From contig NZ_KZ614146.1 in NCBI RefSeq assembly GCF_002886185.1, positions 1,284,920 through 1,348,919 of the forward strand: a stretch of 64,000 nucleotides of DNA, read 5' to 3'. Position numbers and translations under genes: made by a program. Below the pieces are notes generated by a model that did not search any database, had not been told where the DNA came from, and saw only the letters and a program-made list of their open reading frames with translations. Of the stretch, positions 56,405 through 64,000 are shown piece by piece (the stretch's first letter is position 1; every line of letters begins with the position of its first letter). The stretch comes from Salipaludibacillus neizhouensis (GTDB taxonomy: Bacteria > Bacillota > Bacilli > Bacillales > Salisediminibacteriaceae).

Positions 56405-56665
56405 TTAATCCTTTAGGGAATTGATAGGAAGAAACATAGTCAATAAAATTTTATTTAGTAATGACATATTATAAGAAAAACGCGTAGCGTCTTTTGTTAA
56501 ATACAGCGTGATCTTTCGCCACAATCATTTAAGTGTCAAAGGTGGGTTTCCCTTGACACGCGTGGCGTAAAGATAGCTGTCAACTTATAAATTCTTATCT
56601 TGTAAGAAAAAAGGAGTTCCACATTGGCTGGAACTCCTCTTCATATTTGCCTGAACTCTGGATCC
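56405..56665. repeat. Modular non-coding repeat, copy B
   Basis: Shares four blocks with 45455-45735, but the block CTTTAGGGAATTGATAGGAA to ATTATAAGAAAAA comes first here instead of third. The final AGGAGTTCCACATTGGCTGG with AACTCCT forms a 10-bp hairpin. No coding sequence spans it. The remaining spacer to 56921 contains only short debris. Confidence 0.75.
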
Positions 56666-56921
56666 TGGCCCCAGTGGGCTCAAGTCTAGTAATTGACGGT
56701 GGATATACAGTAGTTTAATTTGATGTTAATGAGCGACTGATGTTGGAAAACCAATCTCATCTGAAATACGAGAGTTTCTCAGTGAAAAGAAGAAAAAAGG
56801 CAATTAACCATTCTACAGACGGTTAATTGCACATTTACAAAACTCGAAGATATTACTTAGATATAAATCATACATCGGTATAAAGGACTTGTTTTTAAAC
56901 AAACTCCCACTTACAATGTTT

Positions 56922-57485
56922 CTACAGGGAATTGTTGAGGAATTCCTCAGTTGAAATTACATTGGCATACATACCATTAAGTGCACTTACAAATGCATAA
57001 TGAACCTGCTCAGCTGACAAAATCTTATCTTGATAAGATAACTCTCTTGTAGCGCATGCATCTTCAATAAGTGTAGTTTCAAAGCCTAAATCCACTGCTG
57101 CTCTAACTGTTGCATCAATACACATATGTGTCATCATACCTATAACCATTACCTTGGTTACACCTTTTTCTCTTAATTTGCTTTCTAAATCAGTCTTTAA
57201 AAAGCTGTTAGGGAAACTTTTTACGATAATGTTTTCGTGTTCTGATGGTAGAACAGATTCATGTATTTCAGCCCCCTCTGTATTCGGAAGGAAGAAACCT
57301 AACTCTGGACTACTCGCGATATGCTGCACATGAAAAATATTATCTTTGTTATTTTGTCTAAACCATTCAAGAACTTTAGCAGCATTAGCGGCTGCCTTAT
57401 CAGGATTGCTTAACTCCATCTTTCCATTTGGAAAATAGTCGTTTTGTATATCGACAATGATTAATGCTGTACTCATTTTATCCAC
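56922..57485 (-). CDS. Isochorismatase-family cysteine hydrolase
   Basis: 187 residues; the ATG at 57483-57485 region is preceded by AAATGAGGTGG. 'ALIIVDIQNDYFPNGKMEL' holds the catalytic Asp, 'IIVKSFPNSFLKTDLESKL' the Lys, and 'VIGMMTHMCIDATVRAAVDL' the nucleophilic Cys with the preceding cis-peptide region. The triad is complete. Such enzymes hydrolyse nicotinamide, N-carbamoyl compounds or related amides; the substrate is not determined by sequence. Divergent from an Lrp regulator 110 bp away that probably controls it. Confidence 0.88.
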   Translation of the reverse strand: MDKMSTALIIVDIQNDYFPNGKMELSNPDKAAANAAKVLEWFRQNNKDNIFHVQHIASSPELGFFLPNTEGAEIHESVLPSEHENIIVKSFPNSFLKTDLESKLREKGVTKVMVIGMMTHMCIDATVRAAVDLGFETTLIEDACATRELSYQDKILSAEQVHYAFVSALNGMYANVISTEEFLNNSL

Positions 57486-57597
57486 CTCATTTAAAAGTTT
57501 TTATTACAAGTATAATGATATACAATATCTTTATTTCTATCGATACTTTGATGAAACACTTTTATATCAAATCATTTCATGGTGAAAGGAATTAATA

Positions 57598-58038
57598 ATG
57601 GAACTAGATAACATTGATTTTCAGATCCTTCGGTTACTATCGAAAAATTCACGTATTCAATGGAAAGACTTAGGTGAACAAATTCATATGACGGGACAGG
57701 CAGTAGGGAATCGTATTAAAAAACTGGAGGAAAGTGGTGTAATTAAAGCTTACTCTCTAATAGTAGATGAAATGAAATTAGGACTGACCTTTACAGCGTT
57801 TGTCATTATTTATATGAAAACAGCTAATCATGATTCGTTTATACGGTTTATTAATGATCGAAATGAGGTAGTTGAAGCTCACCGAGTATCGGGAGAAGGC
57901 TGTTACCTTTTAAAAATAAAAGTTGATTCTCAAGAACAATTGAATCTTCTTCTTAATAGATTTCTCGATCATGGAAACTATACTTTAAACCTATCAATAC
58001 AAGAGATAAAACTACAGAATCCGTTGACTGCAACATGA
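57598..58038 (+). CDS. Lrp/AsnC-family transcriptional regulator
   Basis: 146 residues; GGTGAAAGGAATTAAT precedes the ATG. N-terminal HTH: 'LDNIDFQILRLLSKNSRIQW' and 'GQAVGNRIKKLEESGVIKAY'. C-terminal RAM ligand-binding domain (~70-140, 'VVEAHRVSGEGCYLLKIKVD'). Typical length for a single-domain-pair Lrp protein. It is probably an amino-acid-responsive regulator of the divergent hydrolase. Confidence 0.9.
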   Translation: MELDNIDFQILRLLSKNSRIQWKDLGEQIHMTGQAVGNRIKKLEESGVIKAYSLIVDEMKLGLTFTAFVIIYMKTANHDSFIRFINDRNEVVEAHRVSGEGCYLLKIKVDSQEQLNLLLNRFLDHGNYTLNLSIQEIKLQNPLTAT

Positions 58039-58305
58039 CAAAAACGTTTTTTTCTAGAAGGATAGTATTTTAAATCATTTTTGGATTGTTTAGGATACTT
58101 TTTTATCGTTGGTTGCTTTCTAAGATATGCATGATTCGAGGTGACCTAACGAGTATTACGATGCAGTTTTTGTGAGTTAGAAAACGAATGCAATATTAAG
58201 TGTTTGGGACTAATTTCAAAACTGTGAATGATATTACACCTATGAACGTCGTAGAAAAATTTACCTCAATTAACCTCAATTTTTTGCATTACATGGCAGG
58301 CTAAA
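58039..58305. other. Intergenic, no gene recognised
   Basis: Stops in all frames. AATTTACCTCAATTAACCTC contains a tandem CCTCAATT. Nothing else stands out. Confidence 0.3.
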
Positions 58306-58339
58306 CGAATAAAAGACCCTTTGAAGGGTCTTTTATTCG
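58306..58339. terminator. Long symmetric terminator
   Basis: CGAATAAAAGACCCTT and AAGGGTCTTTTATTCG form a 16-bp perfect stem with a 2-base loop, followed by TTTTTTC. It is nearly the same element as 9201-9241 and is followed by the same repeat. Confidence 0.9.
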
Positions 58340-58371
58340 TTTTTTCTTCGGTTGAGTGAACCATCCGAGTC

Positions 58372-58411
58372 ACCCACCCATGCCAATGATGCACAGAACC
58401 GTCCCCCTGCT
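58372..58411 (+). repeat. Dispersed GAACCGTCCCC repeat, copy 4
   Basis: CACCCACCCATGCCAATGAT followed by GCACAGAACCGTCCCCCTGC. It abuts the stop codon of the MazG-like gene (58416). Confidence 0.85.
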
Positions 58412-58415
58412 TTCA

Positions 58416-58715
58416 TCACACTGGATACTTCAAGCCGTTCTTCTCAATTTTATCTCTAACAATCTTATCAACATTCAAGTCTAATTCACTGCACATCGTC
58501 AGGGCATAGATTAATACATCTGCAATTTCTTCCTGAATATTTTCAATGTTTTCTTCTACGGCTTGTTCACTGCTTTTCCATTGGAAATCTTCTAGTAGTT
58601 CAGCAGCTTCAATAGATAAAGAAAGAGCAAGATCTTTTGGATTGTGGTGTTGCTTCCAGTTTCGGGCTTCTCTGAACTCATCGATCTTCTTTGTAAGTGC
58701 TTCTATTTCATTCAT
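58416..58715 (-). CDS. MazG-like nucleotide pyrophosphohydrolase
   Basis: 99 residues, a single MazG-like domain: 'LALSLSIEAAELLEDFQWKS' (E-x2-E), 'ENIQEEIADVLIYALTMCSE' (E-E-x2-D), the Mg-binding acidic residues. It hydrolyses NTPs to NMP and pyrophosphate. Its start overlaps the end of the DUF2075 gene by 8 bp, so the two are translated together. Closest in length to the small RS21-C6/EAR-type MazG proteins (~100 residues). Confidence 0.9.
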   Translation of the reverse strand: MNEIEALTKKIDEFREARNWKQHHNPKDLALSLSIEAAELLEDFQWKSSEQAVEENIENIQEEIADVLIYALTMCSELDLNVDKIVRDKIEKNGLKYPV

Positions 58716-60366
58716 CGGATTCTTTCCCCTTTTTCAATGATTGTAGTTTTGCGCTTAATTTTGGATCTACCGCGTAGATATAGAGGCCTCGTATGCCTCG
58801 CTTCATTAAAACATTAATCGAATTTAAAATAATATCTTCTTTGATTTGTTCGGCTTGATCAGCATCAATGTCGTTTCTCGAGGTGAAAGCACCTGTATCT
58901 TTATATTTATGGATATCAATGACGATACGATCTGTTTCGTCATCATAACTGACGGAGGGACCGAGTACAACGCCTACATAATTTAAATCAAATCCCTGTA
59001 CGGTATAAATGGAGCCAACTTCATAGATTGTATGGGCTTCTTCCGCCCAGGTGATGTTATTTCCAGTGATATTCCAAGGAAGATTTACACCCTCTTCCTT
59101 TTCGTCAACATAATACTCTTTGCCATCTTTTTTATGAAGATAATCAAAAGTAGAAACGATCCTGGAAAGACCGTATTTATCATTTTTCGATTGAATAGCT
59201 TCTTTCAATTGACGACCGTTATCATATATTTTGAACTCAAATTCCTGATCCTCATTACTCGGAAGAGGAAGTATCGTTTTGGAGACAAAATGGTTAATCC
59301 AGTTTAACGTGTCAGGGCTAGCATTCATTCTAAATTGATCCGTTAACTGCATCGTTTCCGCACTGTAGTGCCTAGTGATTTCTTGAATTAAACGTTGGTT
59401 CCAATAACTTTTTAGTTTTAACACTTGTTTAGGATCAAAGATAACAATCGTTATTTTACAACGTTTGATGATTTCATCCAGATGATTTTGATAGTGGAAA
59501 TTATTATAAGAATCTTCCTTGGTTAAGAGTAAATGAGCTTCATCTACCAATACAATATCTGCTTGGGTATTGGTTTTATCCATTTGATTAACAAATGGAG
59601 TGGGCTTTAGAAAATTTTTCTTTTTTAAGTTAGGCAGGCTGTTGGCAATACTTTTATATGTTTTCAACATTTCACTATGGTTCACTAACAGATAATTAGT
59701 TGTGTCTTTTAAGGCTGAACTATCCTCATTTGCATAATCTTGAATCGTATTAAATAAGGAACTCAATAGAACACTTTTCCCCGTACCAGCATCGCCTTCA
59801 ACGATAAATACATGATGACCTTCATTGTTAATACTTTTCTTGCAAAAATCTAGTATTCTATTTTTTACATCAAGTTGCTGTTCTGACAGTTCTTTATATG
59901 GAGAAAGCTTGTAAATATCTTTATTCCTTAAATTTTCGACGGTTTCTTTTACTAATTTTTCTTCTCTAAGTTTATCCCATATCTCCCCAAAAATTTCTTC
60001 ATTAAAATATTCTTTATGAAAATAGTTGTGCATCTGCATATTAGCCGTTTGACTGACGTTTTGCAGCTTGTATTGATTGTCAGCAATAAAATAGTTGATC
60101 AAGTTCGATTCAATATTATAAGTAGCGGACTGATTAAATTTTTCATGACCAATGACGATTGTTTCGTTATGTATATGGCGCTTAGGATCAGTTAAATGGG
60201 CATTAAGACGCCGGTTTTTATGAACGGTTTGACCAATATATGCGACTTTACGCTTTTGGTTATAAAGGACATACACCATTGGATAATTGTTTAAGTAGAC
60301 TGTTTGGACCTGGTCCAGTGCTTGACGGTTAAATGATCCTTTTTCAAATATCAATTCACTATTCAT
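58708..60366 (-). CDS. GIY-YIG nuclease fused to DUF2075 (SF1 helicase-like ATPase)
   Basis: 552 residues; TGTAGGAGAATTTT precedes the ATG. N-terminal GIY-YIG-like domain (~28-110): 'YPMVYVLYNQKRKVAYIGQT', 'RRLNAHL' and a downstream Glu in 'YNIESNLINYF'. P-loop ATPase (~160-545): Walker A 'VEGDAGTGKSVLLSSL', Walker B 'ADIVLVDEAHLLL', 'QLTDQFRMNASPDTLNW' (motif III/IV type), and 'EVGSIYTVQGFDLNYVGVVL' (motif V). DUF2075 proteins are Schlafen/SF1-like ATPases of unknown task. Nuclease plus ATPase plus a coupled MazG suggests nucleic-acid quality control or phage defence. Confidence 0.88.
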   Translation of the reverse strand: MNSELIFEKGSFNRQALDQVQTVYLNNYPMVYVLYNQKRKVAYIGQTVHKNRRLNAHLTDPKRHIHNETIVIGHEKFNQSATYNIESNLINYFIADNQYKLQNVSQTANMQMHNYFHKEYFNEEIFGEIWDKLREEKLVKETVENLRNKDIYKLSPYKELSEQQLDVKNRILDFCKKSINNEGHHVFIVEGDAGTGKSVLLSSLFNTIQDYANEDSSALKDTTNYLLVNHSEMLKTYKSIANSLPNLKKKNFLKPTPFVNQMDKTNTQADIVLVDEAHLLLTKEDSYNNFHYQNHLDEIIKRCKITIVIFDPKQVLKLKSYWNQRLIQEITRHYSAETMQLTDQFRMNASPDTLNWINHFVSKTILPLPSNEDQEFEFKIYDNGRQLKEAIQSKNDKYGLSRIVSTFDYLHKKDGKEYYVDEKEEGVNLPWNITGNNITWAEEAHTIYEVGSIYTVQGFDLNYVGVVLGPSVSYDDETDRIVIDIHKYKDTGAFTSRNDIDADQAEQIKEDIILNSINVLMKRGIRGLYIYAVDPKLSAKLQSLKKGKESDE

Positions 60367-60618
60367 AAAATTCTCCTACATTAAAACGGGATTTACTTGC
60401 ATGTAAAGACTAATTAGCTATATTCTATCATAATCGAGAATTACGAGAGACATTTACCTGGAAAATTCGACCATAGTGGTTAGGAAACGATAGCAAAGCA
60501 GGTGAGAATTATAACCATGTATTATTAATGAAATCTTGTTCATCAAGGAGATAAGATCCATTTGGGGATGCTGAAGATGGTTCATTCGAAGAGCATATAA
60601 TGATTATAACTTAGTTTC

Positions 60619-60649
60619 AAAAACTCTTTCTATTAGGAAAGAGTTTTTT
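60619..60649 (+). terminator. Terminator-like hairpin
   Basis: AAAAACTCTTTC and GGAAAGAGTTTTT pair (12 bp, 5-base loop) and continue into TTTTTT. It is upstream of repeat copy 5, as with copies 2, 3 and 4. Confidence 0.85.
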
Positions 60650-60669
60650 CTGTCTTTGAAAATAAGACT

Positions 60670-60712
60670 ATCCCACCTGTGCCAATGAAGCAGAGAACCG
60701 TCCCTTTGTTTC
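60670..60712 (+). repeat. Dispersed GAACCGTCCCC repeat, copy 5
   Basis: TCCCACCTGTGCCAATGAAG followed by CAGAGAACCGTCCCTTTGTT. The preceding AAGACTAT is shared with copy 2. Confidence 0.85.
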
Positions 60713-60833
60713 CATATATGGTATAAAGAACATTCGTTCCTACTTTATATTGATTTTTTAATCGTTTATTCATATAATAGGTACAGGTAGAGAACTAGGG
60801 GAAAGCAGCATTATTAATAGGGAGGTGAAGTCT

Positions 60834-60956
60834 GTGGCAAAGCACTCAGGAGGAAAATTAGGAAAAGCTGGAAAAACCTTATCTACTTCTAAATCCACAA
60901 AGCAAAAAAGTCTAGCAGCTAAGACATTAAATAAACATAAAAATAAAATGCATTAA
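60834..60956 (+). CDS. Small lysine-rich protein
   Basis: 40 residues from a GTG with GGGAGGTGAAG upstream: 'AKHSGGKLGKAGKTLSTSK' and 'TKQKSLAAKTLNKHKNKMH'. About 30% Lys, no hydrophobic stretch. The excellent ribosome binding site argues for a real gene. It may bind nucleic acid or a spore component, but I do not recognise it; similar tiny KLGKAGKTLS-type proteins exist in Bacilli (from memory, annotated hypothetical). Confidence 0.6.
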   Translation: MAKHSGGKLGKAGKTLSTSKSTKQKSLAAKTLNKHKNKMH

Positions 60957-61175
60957 AAAATAGTTGAAAGTTTTGTAGATAGTCAGACTTTCATCGAAGT
61001 TACAGATTTCATATTACCCTAGTTCTTGGCAACTTGCAGAATGTTGTCCAAGACATTGACTCTACGGTTGAATTTACAACCAACTCTAGGAGCGGAAGAA
61101 TATAGACAATCTTTGAGTATGAAGAGAAAAAGGCTAAAACTGCTTAAATAAGGAAGGGAGAAAGGGGGCTGTTCA

Positions 61176-62366
61176 TTGACTATAAAAAAAGGAGAGGAAG
61201 CAGAAAAAAACCTAGAAATATTGTCAGAAGATGCAAGCGAGTACTTTAGGTATCTAACAACCGCATATCGTTCTTACAGTAAGCAATTTACTCCTTTCTT
61301 TACGATTTTTGATGGGATGTGGTGCCACACAATAGAAAATTTGAGGTTGTGGGTTTTTTATTTAAAATTATTTAGTTTAGCAATTACCTTTGTTGCAGTG
61401 TACACTGTATTTGAGATTTCAGATCTATCTATTTATTTACAACTCACTATTTTTGTATTAGTTTTAACGCCTATTATACTTTACATTAGAATGTTGGCGA
61501 TTGAGAGGATGACTACCCCAGGGGATGGACTTTTTCACTTAGGAACTTTCGAGAAATTCAGAAAGAGAGAGTATGAAGCTTTTTGTAGATTAATACAGAA
61601 CGATTTTAATCCCTCTAGGTTCAAGGAAGATCTAAAAATACCAAAGTTAGATGAAGTTGTAATAGGTATTTTCAAGCAAATAAAAGAAGGATTAATTATC
61701 GATAAATCAGAATTAAAAGAAGAAAAAAATAAACTTCAAGATGAAGTAAACGAGTTAAAAAGGTACTTAAAAGAAAATCTAGATTATAACAAAGATATTC
61801 AAAAGGATTTAAAAGAAACACGAGATGATTTGAACCACTATAAAATGTCTTTGGAAAAAATGACAAATATGATAGATCATATTCGAAGTAGTTTTAGAGC
61901 CATAGCGGATAGTGGGTTCGATTCCTTCGCTTTGAATGGTTTGCCATCTAACTATCCTTACTTAGTATACGAGTTAAATGACAAAATGAACGAGTTTACC
62001 TTAGTAAACTACGGTGAATTAAATCCCCATGAGTTTCAAGGGAAAATTCGTATAGAAGAAATGGATAACGAAGTGGTTTTAGCTTTTAAAAATAGGGAAG
62101 AGGAATACAAAGGGAAGTCTAGTTATTTGAAGCATATTCCACTTCTAAAAGAAAGACACATTGTAGTTAAGTTGCAATTGGATCAAAAAACAATCGAATC
62201 TCTCAATGATGATTTGCATTCCGAACACAAAATGAGTAAAATTAGTATAACAACAACATTCAAACAATTCTGGATTTGTTGGTTTGTTTTTCTCACATAC
62301 CAACATCTCATAGAGAACAGCTTATCTAAAAAATTGAAAGAAAAGGGAGTTGAGGAGGGTGCCTAA
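61176..62366 (+). CDS. Two-helix membrane protein with long coiled coil, unknown family
   Basis: 396 residues from a TTG with GGGAGAAAGGGGG upstream. Cytoplasmic N-terminus (~1-55), helix 1 ~58-80 ('FYLKLFSLAITFVAVYTVF'), a very short outside loop, helix 2 ~84-106 ('LQLTIFVLVLTPIILYI'). Then a large cytoplasmic part with a coiled coil (~175-245, 'KEEKNKLQDEVNELKRYLKE') and an alpha/beta C-terminal domain. I do not recognise the family. It overlaps the next small gene by 17 bp, so the pair forms an operon. Confidence 0.6.
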   Translation: MTIKKGEEAEKNLEILSEDASEYFRYLTTAYRSYSKQFTPFFTIFDGMWCHTIENLRLWVFYLKLFSLAITFVAVYTVFEISDLSIYLQLTIFVLVLTPIILYIRMLAIERMTTPGDGLFHLGTFEKFRKREYEAFCRLIQNDFNPSRFKEDLKIPKLDEVVIGIFKQIKEGLIIDKSELKEEKNKLQDEVNELKRYLKENLDYNKDIQKDLKETRDDLNHYKMSLEKMTNMIDHIRSSFRAIADSGFDSFALNGLPSNYPYLVYELNDKMNEFTLVNYGELNPHEFQGKIRIEEMDNEVVLAFKNREEEYKGKSSYLKHIPLLKERHIVVKLQLDQKTIESLNDDLHSEHKMSKISITTTFKQFWICWFVFLTYQHLIENSLSKKLKEKGVEEGA

Positions 62367-62538
62367 GTTAACCTTAAATTCATCAGCTCATATTAACAAA
62401 ACACTAAAAGAATTAATGGACGAACAAAGTAGAGAAAGAGAAGCGAAGAATGAACAATCCTTATTGCGCGGGAAAACTTTAAATGAAAAGACAGAACAAT
62501 TATTAAAAAAATACAATAAGGAAAAAGTGATGAGCTAA
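62350..62538 (+). CDS. Small coiled protein, paralogue of the convergent gene at 62558
   Basis: Up to 62 residues. The TTG at 62350 has AAAGGGAG directly in front; the GTG at 62359 with GGGAG nine bases upstream may be the true start. 'LKELMDEQSREREAKNEQ' then 'LNEKTEQLLKKYNKEKV' aligns with 'LSELIASQSRERNEKYER' and 'LNKRTTALLNKK' of the convergent gene. Highly charged, helical. Possibly an adaptor of the upstream membrane protein. Confidence 0.6.
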   Translation: MRRVPKLTLNSSAHINKTLKELMDEQSREREAKNEQSLLRGKTLNEKTEQLLKKYNKEKVMS

Positions 62539-62557
62539 GAATTTTCTTAGCTTTTTT
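62532..62557. terminator. Shared terminator of two convergent small genes
   Basis: GAGCTAAGAA and TTCTTAGCT form a 9-bp stem with a 2-base centre, followed by TTTTTTTT on the plus strand. It stands between the stops at 62538 and 62558. Confidence 0.8.
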
Positions 62558-62719
62558 TTATTCCATTTTTTTATTCAGTAAGGCTGTAGTTCTTTTGTTG
62601 AGTTCTATTCCTTTCACGGTGATTCTCTCATACTTTTCATTTCTTTCTCGACTCTGAGAAGCTATTAACTCGGATAAACTAAATTTATTATAAATGGAAG
62701 TTACTTTGTTTTTCTTCAT
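62558..62719 (-). CDS. Small coiled protein, paralogue of the gene at 62350
   Basis: 53 residues from an ATG at 62719 (GGGGCGTGA upstream, moderate): starts 'MKKNKVTSIYNKFSLSELIA', continues 'SQSRERNEKYERITVKGI' and ends 'ALLNKKME'. Shares the S/D-x-Q-S-R-E-R core and the L-N-x-(K/R)-T tail with the convergent 62350 product, so they are duplicates or members of one family. No other domain. Too short for standard gene callers with a 60-residue cutoff. Confidence 0.6.
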   Translation of the reverse strand: MKKNKVTSIYNKFSLSELIASQSRERNEKYERITVKGIELNKRTTALLNKKME

Positions 62720-63371
62720 TAATATTCACGCCCCTATCATAAAATACTTTTACCGGAATTCTATACTTTATTAGTATGCTCATTATATCGGTTGATATTC
62801 CAATCAAATGTTGTTAATCGTAAAGGGGAGTAAGGACGAGGATGAATTTCATTGTAATGTAAGTTTCAATAATGAAACAATTGCTCAAACGCATATAGAA
62901 AAAATAAGACCATAGAAGAGCAAGTGTTTATTGCAAACGAGAGCTCATCCCCCTCCTTAGGAAGGTCTTTTTTCTTACATCGTAACACCGCGCGCGATCT
63001 ACATAATTCAGATGGCCTCAAGACATTGAAAAGGAAGCACAGAACCGTCCCCGTGTTTCCAAGCGCCAGCTTGGTGGTTGGAGCTTGCACAGAGGAACTT
63101 TGAAATTCCCACAACGGTTGAACAATATCAGAGATTACTACCAGAGATTACTTCAGAGAATACATACAGAGATCTCTTGAGACCTCCAAGCCTTCTCCAA
63201 AAACTTGCCTGAAACGAACAAACCCCAGCCCATGAAACCCAAACCCAAAACCTTTTCAAAACCCTCATCCAAAAAAACTTTTCACATTTTTCAAAACACC
63301 TCCTCCTTTTTTATCTATCGTCTGTACATACTCAGTGAAAGACGAAAACGAGAAACAAGAGGATGATTTAA
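62720..63371. other. Intergenic, 650 bp, with repeat copy 6
   Basis: Copy 6 of the dispersed repeat is at 63025-63062. GCGCCAGC and a run of direct CAGAGATTACT / CAGAGATTACTTCAGAGA repeats occur near 63130-63180. The stretch 63180-63300 is C/A-rich on this strand, with a strand asymmetry unlike the rest of the window. No gene is seen. Confidence 0.4.
63025..63062 (+). repeat. Dispersed GAACCGTCCCC repeat, copy 6
   Basis: GAAAAGGAAGCACAGAACCG followed by TCCCCGTGTTTCC. Only the right two thirds of the repeat are conserved. Confidence 0.75.
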
Positions 63372-63974
63372 ATGAGAGGATTTAAGCGATCAGTGATCAA
63401 AGAAGAACTGTTGATGCTTACAGGAGACTATAAACTAGCGATTATGCTGAACCAAATGATCTACTGGTCCCAGTGCGTCAGAGATTTTGACAAATTTATT
63501 GCCGAAGAGAAAAAGCGAAACGAGGATTACGAGTTAGAGCTCACCCATGGCTGGTTTTACAAAACGGCCAATGAACTTGCTCAAGATACACTAACCGCCA
63601 TGGCACCATCGTCCATCCGTCGCTATTTAAAAAAACTTCTCGAAGCCGGATGGGTAGAAGAGCGCGGCAATCCAAAAATAAAATGGGATCGCACCAAGCA
63701 GTACCGCGTGAATCTCGTTAAAATCCAACAAGATCTAAACCGAATCGGACTGTATTTAGAAGGCTATAAAACCGATATTCCGGTTCCAGCCGAGGAACTC
63801 GACCTAGACTACCAACCGCAATCGACCGTGAACGAACAAGCTGACACAAACGAGCAAACATCCTTTTTCGAGGAAGACCAAGCACCAGAAGCAGAAGACC
63901 AAGTCGAACCCACACCCAAGAAGATTCCTTACAGCGAGATTATCGCCTATTTGAATGACAGCACCGGCAAGTAA
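63372..63974 (+). pseudogene. Phage/plasmid-type replication protein, interrupted by an in-frame stop
   Basis: 200 codons from an ATG (AGAGGATGA upstream). N-terminal winged-helix region: 'SVIKEELLMLTGDYKLAIML' and 'SSIRRYLKKLLEAGWVEERG'. An acidic linker (~150-180) is followed by 'KKIPYSEIIAYLNDSTGK', then TAA. Beyond the stop the same frame continues 'FQATAMKTR' to the window end. The joined text 'YLNDSTGK.FQATAMKTR' fits the start of the conserved phage C-terminal domain (Phg_2220_C: YLN..TGK.F..T..KTR). So the TAA at 63972 is probably a nonsense mutation in a longer replication/DnaD-like protein of a prophage or integrative element beginning here. Confidence 0.65.
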
Positions 63975-64000
63975 TTCCAAGCCACGGCGATGAAAACACG

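Overview
The window looks like chromosomal DNA from a low-GC, Gram-positive, spore-forming Bacillaceae. It has strong AGGAGG-type ribosome binding sites with frequent TTG/GTG starts, a cwlJ-gerQ spore-germination pair, CcpA-type cre sites, and typical Bacillus families (MocR/PdxR, DoxX, CHRD, GerQ, SLH proteins). I cannot name the species.

Layout. 1-13 kb is a patchwork of small regulatory, transport and membrane genes: MocR regulator/EamA exporter, MDR oxidoreductase, MerR/MFS pair, XRE-cupin regulator, DoxX, CHRD and two CBO0543-like membrane proteins. Decayed fragments and dispersed repeats lie between them. 13-15.5 kb holds a large secreted SLH-anchored PAP2 phosphatase. 16.1-33.1 kb is a pectin (rhamnogalacturonan) utilisation locus: secreted SGNH acetylesterase, LplABC/YtcQ-type ABC importer, Gfo/Idh oxidoreductase, two GH105-type unsaturated-galacturonyl hydrolases, a membrane-bound AraC regulator, an unassigned six-hairpin glycosidase-like protein and a GH95-type hydrolase. 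No polysaccharide lyase lies inside this locus. It is flanked by two copies of one degenerate gene fragment. 34.8-54.3 kb contains three further secreted carbohydrate-active enzymes (a 1224-residue GH32 levanase/fructanase, a PL1 pectate lyase and a GH43 arabinanase) set among IS3, IS6, IS1182-type, group II intron and resolvase remnants. The cwlJ-gerQ pair lies among them.

The most coherent compact system is at 46-51.3 kb: a divergent HxlR-family regulator, glutathione-dependent formaldehyde dehydrogenase, S-formylglutathione hydrolase, bifunctional glutathione synthetase GshF and a CPYC thioredoxin-fold protein. Most Bacillaceae use bacillithiol, so this looks like a self-sufficient cassette that makes its own glutathione and uses it to oxidise formaldehyde. 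A decayed glpX fragment sits just downstream.

55-64 kb carries a PadR/DUF2812 pair, an isochorismatase-like hydrolase divergent from an Lrp regulator, a MazG-like / GIY-YIG-DUF2075 ATPase pair that could be a defence cassette, a coiled-coil membrane protein, two mutually related tiny proteins in convergent orientation, and a phage-type replication protein broken by an in-frame stop at the window edge. A short repeat containing GAACCGTCCCC recurs six times, usually just after a terminator hairpin.
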